A stretch of 64,000 bases of DNA from Dehalococcoidia bacterium (GTDB lineage Bacteria; Chloroflexota; Dehalococcoidia; Lucifugimonadales; Lucifugimonadaceae). The stretch is taken from NCBI GenBank assembly GCA_009693115.1, contig SHXW01000003.1, positions 1 to 64,000 on the forward strand, read 5' to 3'. Numbering within the stretch: the stretch's first letter is position 1; the number at the start of each line of letters is the position of its first letter. Positions 52,897 through 61,822 of this stretch are shown here, piece by piece. Below the pieces are notes generated by a model that searched no databases, had not been told where the DNA came from, and worked only from the letters and a program-made list of their open reading frames with translations. A program made the translations under genes and the position numbers.

Positions 52897-53826
52897 CTAC
52901 GTCAGCTGGCGCAGCCGGGGGTCCAGCTTGTCCCGCAGCCAGTCCCCTGAGAAGTTCAGCGAGATGACGATCAGGAAAATCGCACCGCCCGGGATGAGCG
53001 TCTGCCAGGAGGCGAACTCGATGTAGTCCCGGCCGTCGTTCACCATCACGCCCCAGGCGGGCGTCGGCGGCTGAATGCCCGCGCCCACGAAGCTCAATAC
53101 CGATTCCGCCAGGAACAGGCCTGCCGTGTTCAACGTGGCTATGACAATGGCGGTGTTCAGGACCCCGGGGAGTATGTGCCGCAGGATGATGCGGACATCT
53201 CCAGCCCCGCAGATCCTGGCAGAGTTCACGTAGTCCAACTCGCGCAGGACCAGAGCCTGGGCGCGCAGGACGCGCACGTAGCCCACCCACGCCAGCAGCG
53301 CCAGGACGAAAACAAGTATCGGTAACCCGCGTCCAAAAATTAGCGTGAGGATCAGAGCGGTCAATAGGAACGGCAGCGCGTACCAGATGTCCACGAACCG
53401 CGTGATCACCTCATCCACCAGGCCGCCATAATAGCCCGAGACCACCCCCAGCGAGACGCCAAGGAATGTGCCGCTGACGAGGGCAACAGACACGACCACG
53501 AGTGAGATCCGGGAGCCGAAGAGCATACGGGTGAGGATGTCCCGGCCCACGTGGTCTGTCCCAAGGACGTAGTAATTGCCCGTCGTCTCACTCCGGTGGA
53601 ACGGGGCGGTATGACGGTCAGACAACTCGCCGATGTCGCGCGGGTACGGAGCGAAGACCGGCCCTATCGCCGCCATGACAACCAGGCCAGTGAGGATGCC
53701 GCCCGGGATTACCGGGTAGCCGCGCATGATGCGCCAGAACCCGGCGAACAGTCCCGTGGAGCGCTTTTTGATTTCGAATGTAGGCGCAACAGCCGCCGAC
53801 TGGCCCTGTGAAACGATTTCCGCCAT
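52897..53826 (-). CDS. ABC transporter permease, DppC/OppC type
   Basis: A 309-residue permease of the peptide/nickel family. An N-terminal helix near residues 38-60 is followed by YYVLGTDHVGRDILTRMLFG, the OppC signature, and five more helices. The EAA loop, contacting the ATPase, is LRAQALVLRELDYVNSARIC then GAGDVRIILRHILPG. It starts 17 nt after the DppB-type permease stop; both should be translated from one message. The matching ATPases are not in the window. Confidence 0.92.
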   Translation of the reverse strand: MAEIVSQGQSAAVAPTFEIKKRSTGLFAGFWRIMRGYPVIPGGILTGLVVMAAIGPVFAPYPRDIGELSDRHTAPFHRSETTGNYYVLGTDHVGRDILTRMLFGSRISLVVVSVALVSGTFLGVSLGVVSGYYGGLVDEVITRFVDIWYALPFLLTALILTLIFGRGLPILVFVLALLAWVGYVRVLRAQALVLRELDYVNSARICGAGDVRIILRHILPGVLNTAIVIATLNTAGLFLAESVLSFVGAGIQPPTPAWGVMVNDGRDYIEFASWQTLIPGGAIFLIVISLNFSGDWLRDKLDPRLRQLT

Positions 53827-53843
53827 CTTCTAGCTTCCTGCCT

Positions 53844-54806
53844 CTACCGGGAGCGCCGTCCCAGCCTGATGCGTGGGTCCACAAGTGCGTACATGATGTC
53901 CGCCAACAAGGCGAAGACCAGGAACATCAAGACATAGATGAATACTGAGCCCAGGAGGAGCGGAAAGTCATTGTCGTTCACAGCGGTGAACAGGGCCACG
54001 AACCCGATCCCGGGCCATGCGAACACGCTCTCCACCACCAGGGCGCCGTGCAGCCAGTTGGAGAAGATGATCAGGGCGGAAGTGAGCGGAGGGATCAGCG
54101 CATTCCGGAAGGCGTGCTTCCAGATGACGGTCTGGTAGGACACGCCCTTGCCTCTCGCCATCTTTACGAACTCGGAGTCAAGCACTTCAAGCATGGAGGA
54201 GCGGGTAAGGCGCATCAGGCCGGCGGCAGCGGGCCACCCGAGCGTGATGCTCGGGAGAATGTAATAGCGGAAATCAAAGTCTTGCGGGCGCGTCCCGGCC
54301 GGGAGAGTAAACGGCGTGTTTCTCAACCACACCGCGAAGACGAGGATGAGCACGATACCCACAAGGAATGGCGGCGCTCCCTGCCCAAACACCGCGAACA
54401 TGCGGCCAAGATAGTCCCAGAACGTGGCGCGCTTGACCGCAGCCAGGACGCCCAGCGGAATGCCGACGATGATGGCGAACGCCCAACCCCCGAGAGCCAG
54501 CTGCAGGGTGGCGCCGATCTTGCGGCTCAGCACCTGAGAGACAGGCCGCTGCTGTGCGAGGGAGACCCCGAGGTCGCCACGGATGGTGCGTCCGATCCAC
54601 TTCACATACTGGACCGGGACAGGGTCATTGAAACCCAGCTTTTCTCCGAGGCGTTCCCACTGGGCTTCCGTTATCCCGTAGCCGCCGTCGGGAACAAATA
54701 GCTGGCGGGGGTCGCTGTGCAACTGGATCAGCGAAAAAATGATGACCGTGGCGCCGATCACTGAGATCAACGACGTGAACAGTCTCTGGAGGAGGAACCG
54801 TCCCAT
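53844..54806 (-). CDS. ABC transporter permease, DppB/OppB type
   Basis: A 320-residue permease. FLLQRLFTSLISVIGATVII is the first helix. The periplasmic stretch ending GRTIRGDLGVSLAQQRPVSQ and the EAA loop (LTRSSMLEVLDSEFVKMARG, KGVSYQTVIWKHAFRNALIP) match DppB/OppB. It pairs with the DppC-type gene downstream and the binding protein upstream. The gap before it contains a strong hairpin (54961-54993). Confidence 0.93.
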   Translation of the reverse strand: MGRFLLQRLFTSLISVIGATVIIFSLIQLHSDPRQLFVPDGGYGITEAQWERLGEKLGFNDPVPVQYVKWIGRTIRGDLGVSLAQQRPVSQVLSRKIGATLQLALGGWAFAIIVGIPLGVLAAVKRATFWDYLGRMFAVFGQGAPPFLVGIVLILVFAVWLRNTPFTLPAGTRPQDFDFRYYILPSITLGWPAAAGLMRLTRSSMLEVLDSEFVKMARGKGVSYQTVIWKHAFRNALIPPLTSALIIFSNWLHGALVVESVFAWPGIGFVALFTAVNDNDFPLLLGSVFIYVLMFLVFALLADIMYALVDPRIRLGRRSR

Positions 54807-54960
54807 CCGCTGTCAGCCCCTTCCGGATCAGGCGGGCCTTACGGCCCACGGTCAGTTGAAATAACTCAGGACACGTTGAGAGGTACGACAGGATAGGGCC
54901 TTGGATTTGAATCCGCAAACCCCGCCGCCCATGGCCACCCGGCGTGGCAAACCTTGTTCA

Positions 54961-54993
54961 CAAGTGGGGGCCCCTGGCAGGGGCCCCCACTTG
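54961..54993 (-). terminator. Strong hairpin between binding-protein and permease genes
   Basis: A perfect 16-bp inverted repeat (54961-54976 CAAGTGGGGGCCCCTG with 54978-54993) with only one base between arms. It lies 45 bp past the binding-protein stop and 155 bp before the permease start. It probably stabilises or partly terminates the upstream message so that binding protein exceeds permease. Confidence 0.75.
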
Positions 54994-55038
54994 CTTTCCA
55001 TTCCGATTTCCCGGGCCACAGCGGCCCGTCCGTGTCAG

Positions 55039-57111
55039 CTACTTGGACAGAACCAAGAATTCCGGGTTCGCTGACACGTTGGAGTAGTGCATCTGGGGGC
55101 CCTGCCAGGAGGCGATGCGCTTCGTGGCCGCAACGCCCTTCGGGACCTGGAAGAGGCCGTTGTACAGCTGCTGGTAGATCATGTAGTCAGCTGTGGCCAT
55201 GTGCATGGCCGTGCGCTTCGCCTTGTCCTTTTCCGAGTTGATGGCAAAGTGCCACTCAGCCAGCGGGTTGGTCTCGAAGCCTATGCCCCAGCCCGGGCGG
55301 CTGATTGAGGAATCAACCGGCGGGTATGGCAGGTCAACAGGCCATACGTTCGAGTGGACGTCACCGTTCTTGATGACCGGCATCCACTGCGTCCGAAGGC
55401 GCATGCGGGGGCTGATCACGCCGCCGTAGTCCTCGCGGAGCTGGTCGACCTTGACGCCGACCTTGCCCAGCATGGAACCCAGGGCGTCTGCCACTGTCAG
55501 GCTAACCTCACCGGCCTCGGCCGGGTAGGCCTGTATGGACATGTCAAAGCGGGTGCCGTCCGCCTTCTTCGGATACCCAGCCTTGTCCAGGAGGGCATCG
55601 GCGGCCGCGATGTCAAACTTCAGTTCCCAGAGGACGCCAACTCCCACCGCTCCAGCCTTGGTGGCAGTTCGGGAGTTGTAGGACCACTCGCCGGTCCAGC
55701 GCTTGGGGTCCCAGCCCGGGTATTCGGGGCCCATGTACTCAGAGTAGATGGGGGTCCCAAGGTTGCCCAGGATGACCTTGTTGATCTCGTCACGGTTCAT
55801 TGCCGTGCCAAGGGCCAGACGAACCAGGCGGGCCTGTTCCATGTCATCCATGCCGGCCGGGTTGTTGGTGTCCGTGTAAGGAACGGACTTGCATGTAGCC
55901 GAGACCGTGCACTTGCCTGTGGACGCGTCACCCCACGGGTTGCCGATCCACGGGTAGTCCTTCTCGTAGGGAGGCGCTGCCCACGGGTTAAGGGCTGCGC
56001 CCGTGCGGGCGTGGAACTCCTGCCACAGGTTGCCCGAGTAGATCAGGGACTGGCCGACGTAGCCACCAGGCATGGTCTCCAAGTAGCGGATGCCGCTCGT
56101 GGGGTCCTTGATCAGGTCCGGCACCGTCTTGAAGTCCAGCTCCGCCAGATCGGCGGCGCCGCTCTTCATCATGGCGACGCGTGTCGTGGTCTCTGGCACC
56201 TGCACCGTGTCGATTGTGGCGACGTTGCCAATCTGGCGCCAGTGCTTGGTGAGAGCTTCCACCGCGCATCGTTCGTTCGGGATGCACTTGCCCATCACGT
56301 ACGGGCCGGTGCCTATTTCACGGTCGCTGGACCACTTCAGGCCCATCTTGTCAAAGGCCTTCTTGGAACGCGGGCCGCTCGCAGCGCCGAGCAAGCCGAA
56401 CTCGGAGAGGGGCAGGCCGAAGTACAACGGGGCCACGAGCCCGATCTCCACTGTGTATGCGTCCAGCTTGGTCGTCTTCAGGAAGATCGCAGCGAAGTCA
56501 CCTGCGTCCCCGTGGGTGGACTCGGGGTTGGTGGTGGCGTTGGATGTGTTCATCCACCACTCGAAGTCATCGGCATCAAAGTCACCCAGAACCAGTCCGG
56601 GGGCGTCAATCGGCGACTGCCATGCGATGCCCTTGCGGATCTTCATGGTCACTTTCGTGCCGGCGGGGTCAATCGACCAACTTTCCGCCATCATCGGGGC
56701 CATCGCGTCGCCCTTGTCATACCAGAACATGTACTCGTAGATGCCGAGGCTGCCGCCCGCGCTGCCGCGGTAGGGGCCGATGAACGGCATCCCGTAGATG
56801 CCCTCAACTACGCGGATTGCCCATGTGACCTTGCCCTGCGGGCCAGATGCCGCCGCCGCGGCCGGGGCCGCAGTGGCTATGGCCACAGCCTTGGCGACCG
56901 CCGTGGCGGTCGGCGCGGCCGGGACTGACGTTGCAGCCGCTGCTGCAGGCTTTGCGGTCGCAGCCGCCCGAGGCGCCGCCGGGGCCTTGGTGGCCTGCGG
57001 TGCAGTCGTCGTCGCCTCACCGCCGCCGCAGGCTACTGCAACGACTACGAGGAGGCTGGCTAGCGCGGTGAGCGCCAGTGCCCAGCGTTTGGTGAACCAC
57101 TTGCCTGACAT
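55039..57111 (-). CDS. Extracellular solute-binding protein, family 5 (oligopeptide type)
   Basis: A 690-residue lipoprotein binding protein. The signal peptide (KRWALALTALASLLVVVAVAC) ends at a lipobox cysteine, followed by a ~60-residue Ala/Thr/Pro tether. The SBP_bac_5 domain follows (SWSIDPAGTKVTMKIRKGIA, AMNRDEINKVILG, DALLDKAGYPKKADGTRFDM). It is longer than the usual 500-600 residues through the tether and inserts. GGAGGGGTGT precedes the ATG at 57111; an in-frame ATG at 57123 has no such site. Ligands may be peptides or other small organics. Confidence 0.93.
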   Translation of the reverse strand: MSGKWFTKRWALALTALASLLVVVAVACGGGEATTTAPQATKAPAAPRAAATAKPAAAAATSVPAAPTATAVAKAVAIATAAPAAAAASGPQGKVTWAIRVVEGIYGMPFIGPYRGSAGGSLGIYEYMFWYDKGDAMAPMMAESWSIDPAGTKVTMKIRKGIAWQSPIDAPGLVLGDFDADDFEWWMNTSNATTNPESTHGDAGDFAAIFLKTTKLDAYTVEIGLVAPLYFGLPLSEFGLLGAASGPRSKKAFDKMGLKWSSDREIGTGPYVMGKCIPNERCAVEALTKHWRQIGNVATIDTVQVPETTTRVAMMKSGAADLAELDFKTVPDLIKDPTSGIRYLETMPGGYVGQSLIYSGNLWQEFHARTGAALNPWAAPPYEKDYPWIGNPWGDASTGKCTVSATCKSVPYTDTNNPAGMDDMEQARLVRLALGTAMNRDEINKVILGNLGTPIYSEYMGPEYPGWDPKRWTGEWSYNSRTATKAGAVGVGVLWELKFDIAAADALLDKAGYPKKADGTRFDMSIQAYPAEAGEVSLTVADALGSMLGKVGVKVDQLREDYGGVISPRMRLRTQWMPVIKNGDVHSNVWPVDLPYPPVDSSISRPGWGIGFETNPLAEWHFAINSEKDKAKRTAMHMATADYMIYQQLYNGLFQVPKGVAATKRIASWQGPQMHYSNVSANPEFLVLSK

Positions 57112-57694
57112 ACACCCCTCCATTGGGATGGAACTAAGGGACTTGTACCCATGCCACCGGGCGTGACCCGGGCCAAGAGATGTATCTGGCCCTGACGCCG
57201 GGGCCGCACCAGTCTAAATACGGCAAGGCGCGCAAGAGAACGTACCCGTTGCGCACCACGCTCGCCGCCGTGTTCAGCTTCTCCTGTCCACCTTCTCCCG
57301 TCGCCCGTGCCAGAACGCGAAGTCGTGACAGAAACTACCATGGCCGCAACATGTTGTCAATCTTGGCAACGGCTTCCCCCAGCGGTCGCACAAACGGCAT
57401 GGGACGACGGTGCGCGTCTGGATTTGCCAGTTCGCGACGAAATCCGTCACAGCGTGAGGAAGGCCGTCGTTGCCCAGGGCCCCTGCCGCGGCTCGACCTC
57501 GGGCGGCACCGGCCTGCGAGGGGCCGGACTTTCACCACTTTCACTCGCGTCAGACTCACGGCCCGTCCTGGGCCGGGAGTTCAGCCGGCTGAACAGGCAT
57601 AAGGCTAGACTCGTCCCATGCACCAGCGCCCGCCAGCGCCCGTTGGATGGATGTTGTCCGGTCCTGACACCATGCGTCCCCGGCAGGAGACTTC
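57112..57694. other. Divergent intergenic region, no gene seen
   Basis: This 583-bp gap between the binding-protein gene and the enolase-superfamily gene should hold promoters for both. I find no conserved coding frame and no member of the repeat families described elsewhere. Confidence 0.4.
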
Positions 57695-58885
57695 ATGCCT
57701 TACGACACCAGCTTCGCCATCCGGACCGTCCAGCCCCTCCACATCGCCTTCCCGGAGAGCGCCGGGTACTGGGAGGGCTACCGCGCAGGCGAAACATCAC
57801 TCCAGACGGACCGTTTCGAGTTCAAGCCTGGCTGGCAGACCGTATATGCACGTTACGTTGAGACGCCGCTGGTCAAGGTCACGTTCACGGACGGCTCTAC
57901 TGGCTGGGGCGAGGCCAACTGCGGGATAGGGCCAGAGGTGGCATGCCTGCTGCTTGAAGGCGTCATAGGGCCGATGGCTGCAGGGCGCGAGTTCGTCCAC
58001 CCGGTGCAGCTCTGGGACTTCCTGTACGACGCCCAGCGCGGGCGCGGATATTCAGCCGGGTACTATCTGGACGCGCTCGCGGCGCTGGACATCGCGGTGT
58101 GGGACGCTCTGGGCAAACGGGAGGGTGCGCCCGTGGCGGCCATGCTCGTCCCTGCCCCACGCGCCAGCATCCCGGTGTATCTCTCCGGTGTGCGCAAACC
58201 CTCTCTCAAAGAACGCGCCGAGAGTCTTAATAAATGGATCGATACCGGCCTGCGCGGGGCGAAGATATTCCTCACCGGTGATATTGACGCCGGACTCAAG
58301 GAGTTGGACGGGCTGCAGGCCGCCGCTCCCCGTCTTGAACGATGGATGGTGGACACGCTCTGGATGTGCGCGTTCAGTGACGCGGCCCGCGCCAAGAAGG
58401 AATTCGCAGCGCGCGGCACGGTCTTTTTTGAATGTCCGCTCCAGCCGGAGGACCTGGCAGGCCACCGGGCCCTTGCTGCGCTGCCGGGCGCGCCCATCGC
58501 TCTTGGCGAGCACTTCCGCACGCACTATCAGATCGGAGAGTGGCTCGCTGCGCCCCGCGCCCTGGATGTGTACCAGCCAGACATAGGCCGAACAGGCATC
58601 TCTGACTATGTGCGTCAGCTCGACGCCTCGAACGCCGCAGGCATACCCGTCACGCCGCACATGGGCACGGGTGTCTCCATCTTCCAGGCGGCGACGCTGC
58701 ACTGCGCGGGCATCGCCTCGGCGGCGTACCTGCAGGAGTTCCAGGGCGGCCTTTCGGACAAGCTGGGCAAGGCTTCCGACAGCGCGTGGTCGTACCGGGA
58801 CGGGGCGTTTGTCCTGCCCGACAGGCCGGGCCTCGGTGTAGAGCTTGATGAGGCGGGGATAGAGCGTTTTGTTGTGCGCCGTTGA
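57695..58885 (+). CDS. Enolase-superfamily enzyme (mandelate racemase type), second paralogue
   Basis: A 396-residue MR/MLE-type enzyme. The capping domain has TDGSTGWGEANCGIGPEVA; the barrel has the base Lys in LRGAKIFLTGDI (about residue 189) and candidate metal ligands Asp in RWMVDTLWM, Glu in FFECPLQPED and Glu in IALGEHFRTH. YQPDIGRTGISDYVRQL and the C-terminal RPGLGVELDE are typical. It differs greatly from the paralogue at 19293, so a different acid sugar is expected. Confidence 0.88.
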   Translation: MPYDTSFAIRTVQPLHIAFPESAGYWEGYRAGETSLQTDRFEFKPGWQTVYARYVETPLVKVTFTDGSTGWGEANCGIGPEVACLLLEGVIGPMAAGREFVHPVQLWDFLYDAQRGRGYSAGYYLDALAALDIAVWDALGKREGAPVAAMLVPAPRASIPVYLSGVRKPSLKERAESLNKWIDTGLRGAKIFLTGDIDAGLKELDGLQAAAPRLERWMVDTLWMCAFSDAARAKKEFAARGTVFFECPLQPEDLAGHRALAALPGAPIALGEHFRTHYQIGEWLAAPRALDVYQPDIGRTGISDYVRQLDASNAAGIPVTPHMGTGVSIFQAATLHCAGIASAAYLQEFQGGLSDKLGKASDSAWSYRDGAFVLPDRPGLGVELDEAGIERFVVRR

Positions 58886-59027
58886 CTCTCCCGGCGTAAC
58901 CTGAGCGGGTTAACTGTCAACGGCGCACCCACCGGAGCCCCATCTGAGCCCTGAAATCCCACACAACGGCCCTGCGGGCGGAACCGAAACCGCTCCACAG
59001 ACAGGGGCGGCGCAAACGGGCGCGCGG

Positions 59028-60275
59028 TTGCCTGCCACGCCCGATGCATCGACCGCGCCGTCAACGCGCGGCTCTGACCTGCGTTCGTCCTTCGGCATCC
59101 TGAAGATGCGGGACTTCCAGTTCCTCCTGCTCGGCAACGCCATGACCTTCGCCGGTTTCCAGGTCCGGCAGATGGCCATCGCCTGGCTCGTACTGGACCA
59201 GACCAACTCGTCCCTCAAGGTGGGTATCGTCAACGCCACGCCGGGCATCGCGATCATCTGCCTCTCGCTCTTTGCGGGCGCGGTCGTGGACAGGACAGAG
59301 AGGCGGCGGATCATCGCCGTGGCCCGGTTCGCGATCATGGCCCTGATGCTCCTGTCGGCGGTGATGGTTTCGGCGGATGTGGCCGAGTGGTGGCACTTCA
59401 TATTGATCGGACTGGGTATCGGGGTCATGTTCGCGTTCCACAACCCGGCGAGCCAGTCTTACGCGATGGACGTTGTGGGCCGTGAGCGTCTCATCAAGGC
59501 GGCTTCGATCAATACCGCCATCTCCAATGTCGCCAACATCGCCGCTCCTGCGCTGGGGGGCGTTCTGCTGGGGTTCGGGATCGAGTGGGCGTTCTGGCTG
59601 CTGTTTGCCCTGTACGCCACTTCGTACCTTTCAATGCTGCCCATCCGCAAGAGGACGGTGGCGGAGAAGACATCACGCAGCATCCTCACAGACATGCGGG
59701 ACGGGCTGAAGTACGTGGGCGAGACCCCCGCGATCAAGTGGCTCCTGGTGCTCTGCCTCGGATCGATGTTCGGCGGAATAGCAATGGCGATGATGCCCGT
59801 TTTCGCGCGCCATGTCTTCGACGTCGGCGCGGGCGGCTACGGGTGGATGCTCGCCGTGCAGGGCGTGGGATCCCTGGTGGGAGCGGTCCTCCTGACGCTG
59901 GCCAGAGAGGTGAGACACAAGGGCCTGGTTGTCATGGGCAATATGGCGCTTGCTGCTGGAGGGACGCTGCTCTTCGCTCTGGCGCCGGAGTTTGGGATCG
60001 CGCTAGTGGGCCTGTTCATATCAGGCATGTGCCAGGGCGTCATGTTCATCATGGTGCCCACGGTCATCCAGACGCACTCTGTGCCTGAGATGCGCGGCCG
60101 CGTCATGAGCATCTTCTTCATGGTCGTGCTGGTGTTCCAGCTGGGCTGGATAGTGGGCGGAGCGCTGGACGGGGCAGTGGGGCCGAGAGGAACGGCGATG
60201 ATCGCCGCCGTGGGCACGTTCACGATAGCCGCGATAGCCTTAGTGGCCTCGCCTGCGCTCCGAAAACTAACTTAG
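59028..60275 (+). CDS. MFS transporter, MFS_3/EntS-like
   Basis: A 415-residue transporter with about 12 helices: MRDFQFLLLGNAMTFAGFQV as helix 1, AGAVVDRTERRRIIAVARFA as motif A, MFAFHNPASQSYAMDVVGRE and the second-half AVQGVGSLVGAVLLTLAREV. It belongs to the group including enterobactin exporter EntS. The start is uncertain: TTG at 59028 lacks a ribosome site, ATG at 59106 is just before helix 1, and a CTG at 58944 is preceded by GGAG. Confidence 0.88.
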   Translation: MPATPDASTAPSTRGSDLRSSFGILKMRDFQFLLLGNAMTFAGFQVRQMAIAWLVLDQTNSSLKVGIVNATPGIAIICLSLFAGAVVDRTERRRIIAVARFAIMALMLLSAVMVSADVAEWWHFILIGLGIGVMFAFHNPASQSYAMDVVGRERLIKAASINTAISNVANIAAPALGGVLLGFGIEWAFWLLFALYATSYLSMLPIRKRTVAEKTSRSILTDMRDGLKYVGETPAIKWLLVLCLGSMFGGIAMAMMPVFARHVFDVGAGGYGWMLAVQGVGSLVGAVLLTLAREVRHKGLVVMGNMALAAGGTLLFALAPEFGIALVGLFISGMCQGVMFIMVPTVIQTHSVPEMRGRVMSIFFMVVLVFQLGWIVGGALDGAVGPRGTAMIAAVGTFTIAAIALVASPALRKLT

Positions 60276-60422
60276 AAACCATCTCAACAGCAAAACCCCT
60301 GATCCTCAGAAGCTGTTGTTTCAGAACAGTCTTCTCCCTCTGAGCCGCCGCGGCCAGGACCGAGCCGTCCCACAGCGGGCAAGGCTATTTCGGGACAGAC
60401 TGCCGTGGCTTGCCGGGAGCCT

Positions 60423-61439
60423 TCAACCCTTCTTCACGGTCTTGCCCGGCCCGGACAGGGCCTTCTTCACGGTCTTGCCCGGCCCGGACAGCGCCTTCTT
60501 CGCACGACGCCAGGCTGACGGCCCCCTCGGACTCAGGTTCGCCGCGAGGAACGCGGCCGTCCCCGGCGTTGACATGATGACGGACCCGGCCCAGTCACGC
60601 AGCGCGGTCATGGTCGCCCGTTCGTTTGTGTAAGGCTGGCGCCAGCCTTCAAAGCGCGCCCATCCCCCCTTGCCATCCGGGAGGAACACCGCACCGCCTG
60701 CCTCCAACACGAGCAGAGACGTGGCCGCGTAGTCCCACACGTGCGAGCCTGACCCGCTGACGGAGAACTGCATCACTCCCGCAGCGACCATCGCTGACTC
60801 ATACGCCGTGCTGCCCGAGACGCGGGGCTCCCCCATGGCCTTCCGCAGTGGCTTGCCCACGCGGTACGCCCAGAACAGCCATGCCGGCAGGCCGGAAAGC
60901 CTGCCTGTGATGGGCGCGCCATCGCCTTCAGGCTGTTTGATTTCGAGCCGGCGTGCGCCCCGGCCTTGCGCGGCCGCGGGGATGAACCACGCGCCACCGC
61001 CGACCCGGGCATGAAGGATGGCGCCCGCGCCGCCGTCTGCAGGCCAGGGGACCCAGACCGCGCCCGCCACAGGCTTCCCACGATGCAGCACCGCGACCGA
61101 CACCGCATGCACGGGCAGGCCGTTTACAAAGTTTGTCGTTCCGTCTATCGGGTCAACGGCCCAGACCCAGTCGGCTGCAGGCGGGGGTTCCGCGGGCGCG
61201 TCCTCCTCGCCGAGGAGCATATGGCCGGGGAACCTTTCCACCGTAAGCGATTCGATCAGCTTCTGACTGGCCCGGTCAACGTCCGTGACTAGGTCAGCGC
61301 CCGCGACTTTGCCCTTGTTGGAAACCTCAAGCACACCGCCAAAACGCCCGGCTACCAGGGCTCCCGCCTGCCGGGCAGCGTCAACCGCGGCGTGTTCGAG
61401 CCGGGCTAGCAGAGCGTCATCAAACGCTGGGGTGGACAT
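60423..61439 (-). CDS. Inositol monophosphatase family protein
   Basis: A 338-residue Mg2+-dependent phosphatase fold. LLGEEDAP gives the first metal Glu, WAVDPIDGTTNFVNGLP the DPxDGT motif, and SHVWDYAATSLLVLEAGG the late WDxAA motif. It may hydrolyse inositol phosphate, histidinol phosphate or another sugar phosphate. A basic tail of two 11-residue units (KKALSGPGKTV twice, then KKG) is encoded by 33-bp tandem repeats and is absent from the family. Confidence 0.88.
   Translation of the reverse strand: MSTPAFDDALLARLEHAAVDAARQAGALVAGRFGGVLEVSNKGKVAGADLVTDVDRASQKLIESLTVERFPGHMLLGEEDAPAEPPPAADWVWAVDPIDGTTNFVNGLPVHAVSVAVLHRGKPVAGAVWVPWPADGGAGAILHARVGGGAWFIPAAAQGRGARRLEIKQPEGDGAPITGRLSGLPAWLFWAYRVGKPLRKAMGEPRVSGSTAYESAMVAAGVMQFSVSGSGSHVWDYAATSLLVLEAGGAVFLPDGKGGWARFEGWRQPYTNERATMTALRDWAGSVIMSTPGTAAFLAANLSPRGPSAWRRAKKALSGPGKTVKKALSGPGKTVKKG
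60428..60493. repeat. 33-bp tandem repeat at the 3' end of the phosphatase gene
   Basis: Two adjacent 33-bp units (60428-60460 and 60461-60493) differ at one base near the end. They encode the repeated KKALSGPGKTV tail on the minus strand. Confidence 0.85.
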
Positions 61440-61822
61440 TTGAGTGTGATCCTCACCTGTAAAAAGGAGCCAATGAGACCGATGACTGTATCTTCTTTCC
61501 AGGCGAGAGGCGGGTGATCAATCGGGCGTTCGACCCGCACCCTGACCCTCTCGCGCCCAGAGGGCATCCAAGGCAGAGGGAGTTCACTCGGCGCCCGCGC
61601 CCAGAGGGCACCCGAGAAAGAGGGGAACAGAGACCCTTGGACCCTTCCATGAACTCAGGACGGCACTAGCTCAGGACGAGCAGGCCGGGGTCGGCACGAG
61701 CCTGGCAGATTGCCTAATATATGTCCCGGCCGGTTCAAGGTAAGATCTTATTGCGCGCGGCAACACGCGCCGGGCCGCCAATGCCGCAGCGACGCCCGGA
61801 AGTAGAAATAAAGGAGGCCGCA
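61440..61822. other. Repeat-rich divergent gap with family A
   Basis: Family A repeats occupy 61531-61626, with two partial units (CGCGCCCAGAGGGCATCC and CGCGCCCAGAGGGCACCC). The remainder before htpX shows no gene. The plus frame stays open from 61721, but the htpX start is at 61823. Confidence 0.6.

Noticed and set aside
55354-56928. 524-codon plus-strand open frame opposite the solute-binding protein
   Set aside because: The minus-strand gene has signal peptide, domain motifs and a ribosome site; the antisense frame is a shadow.
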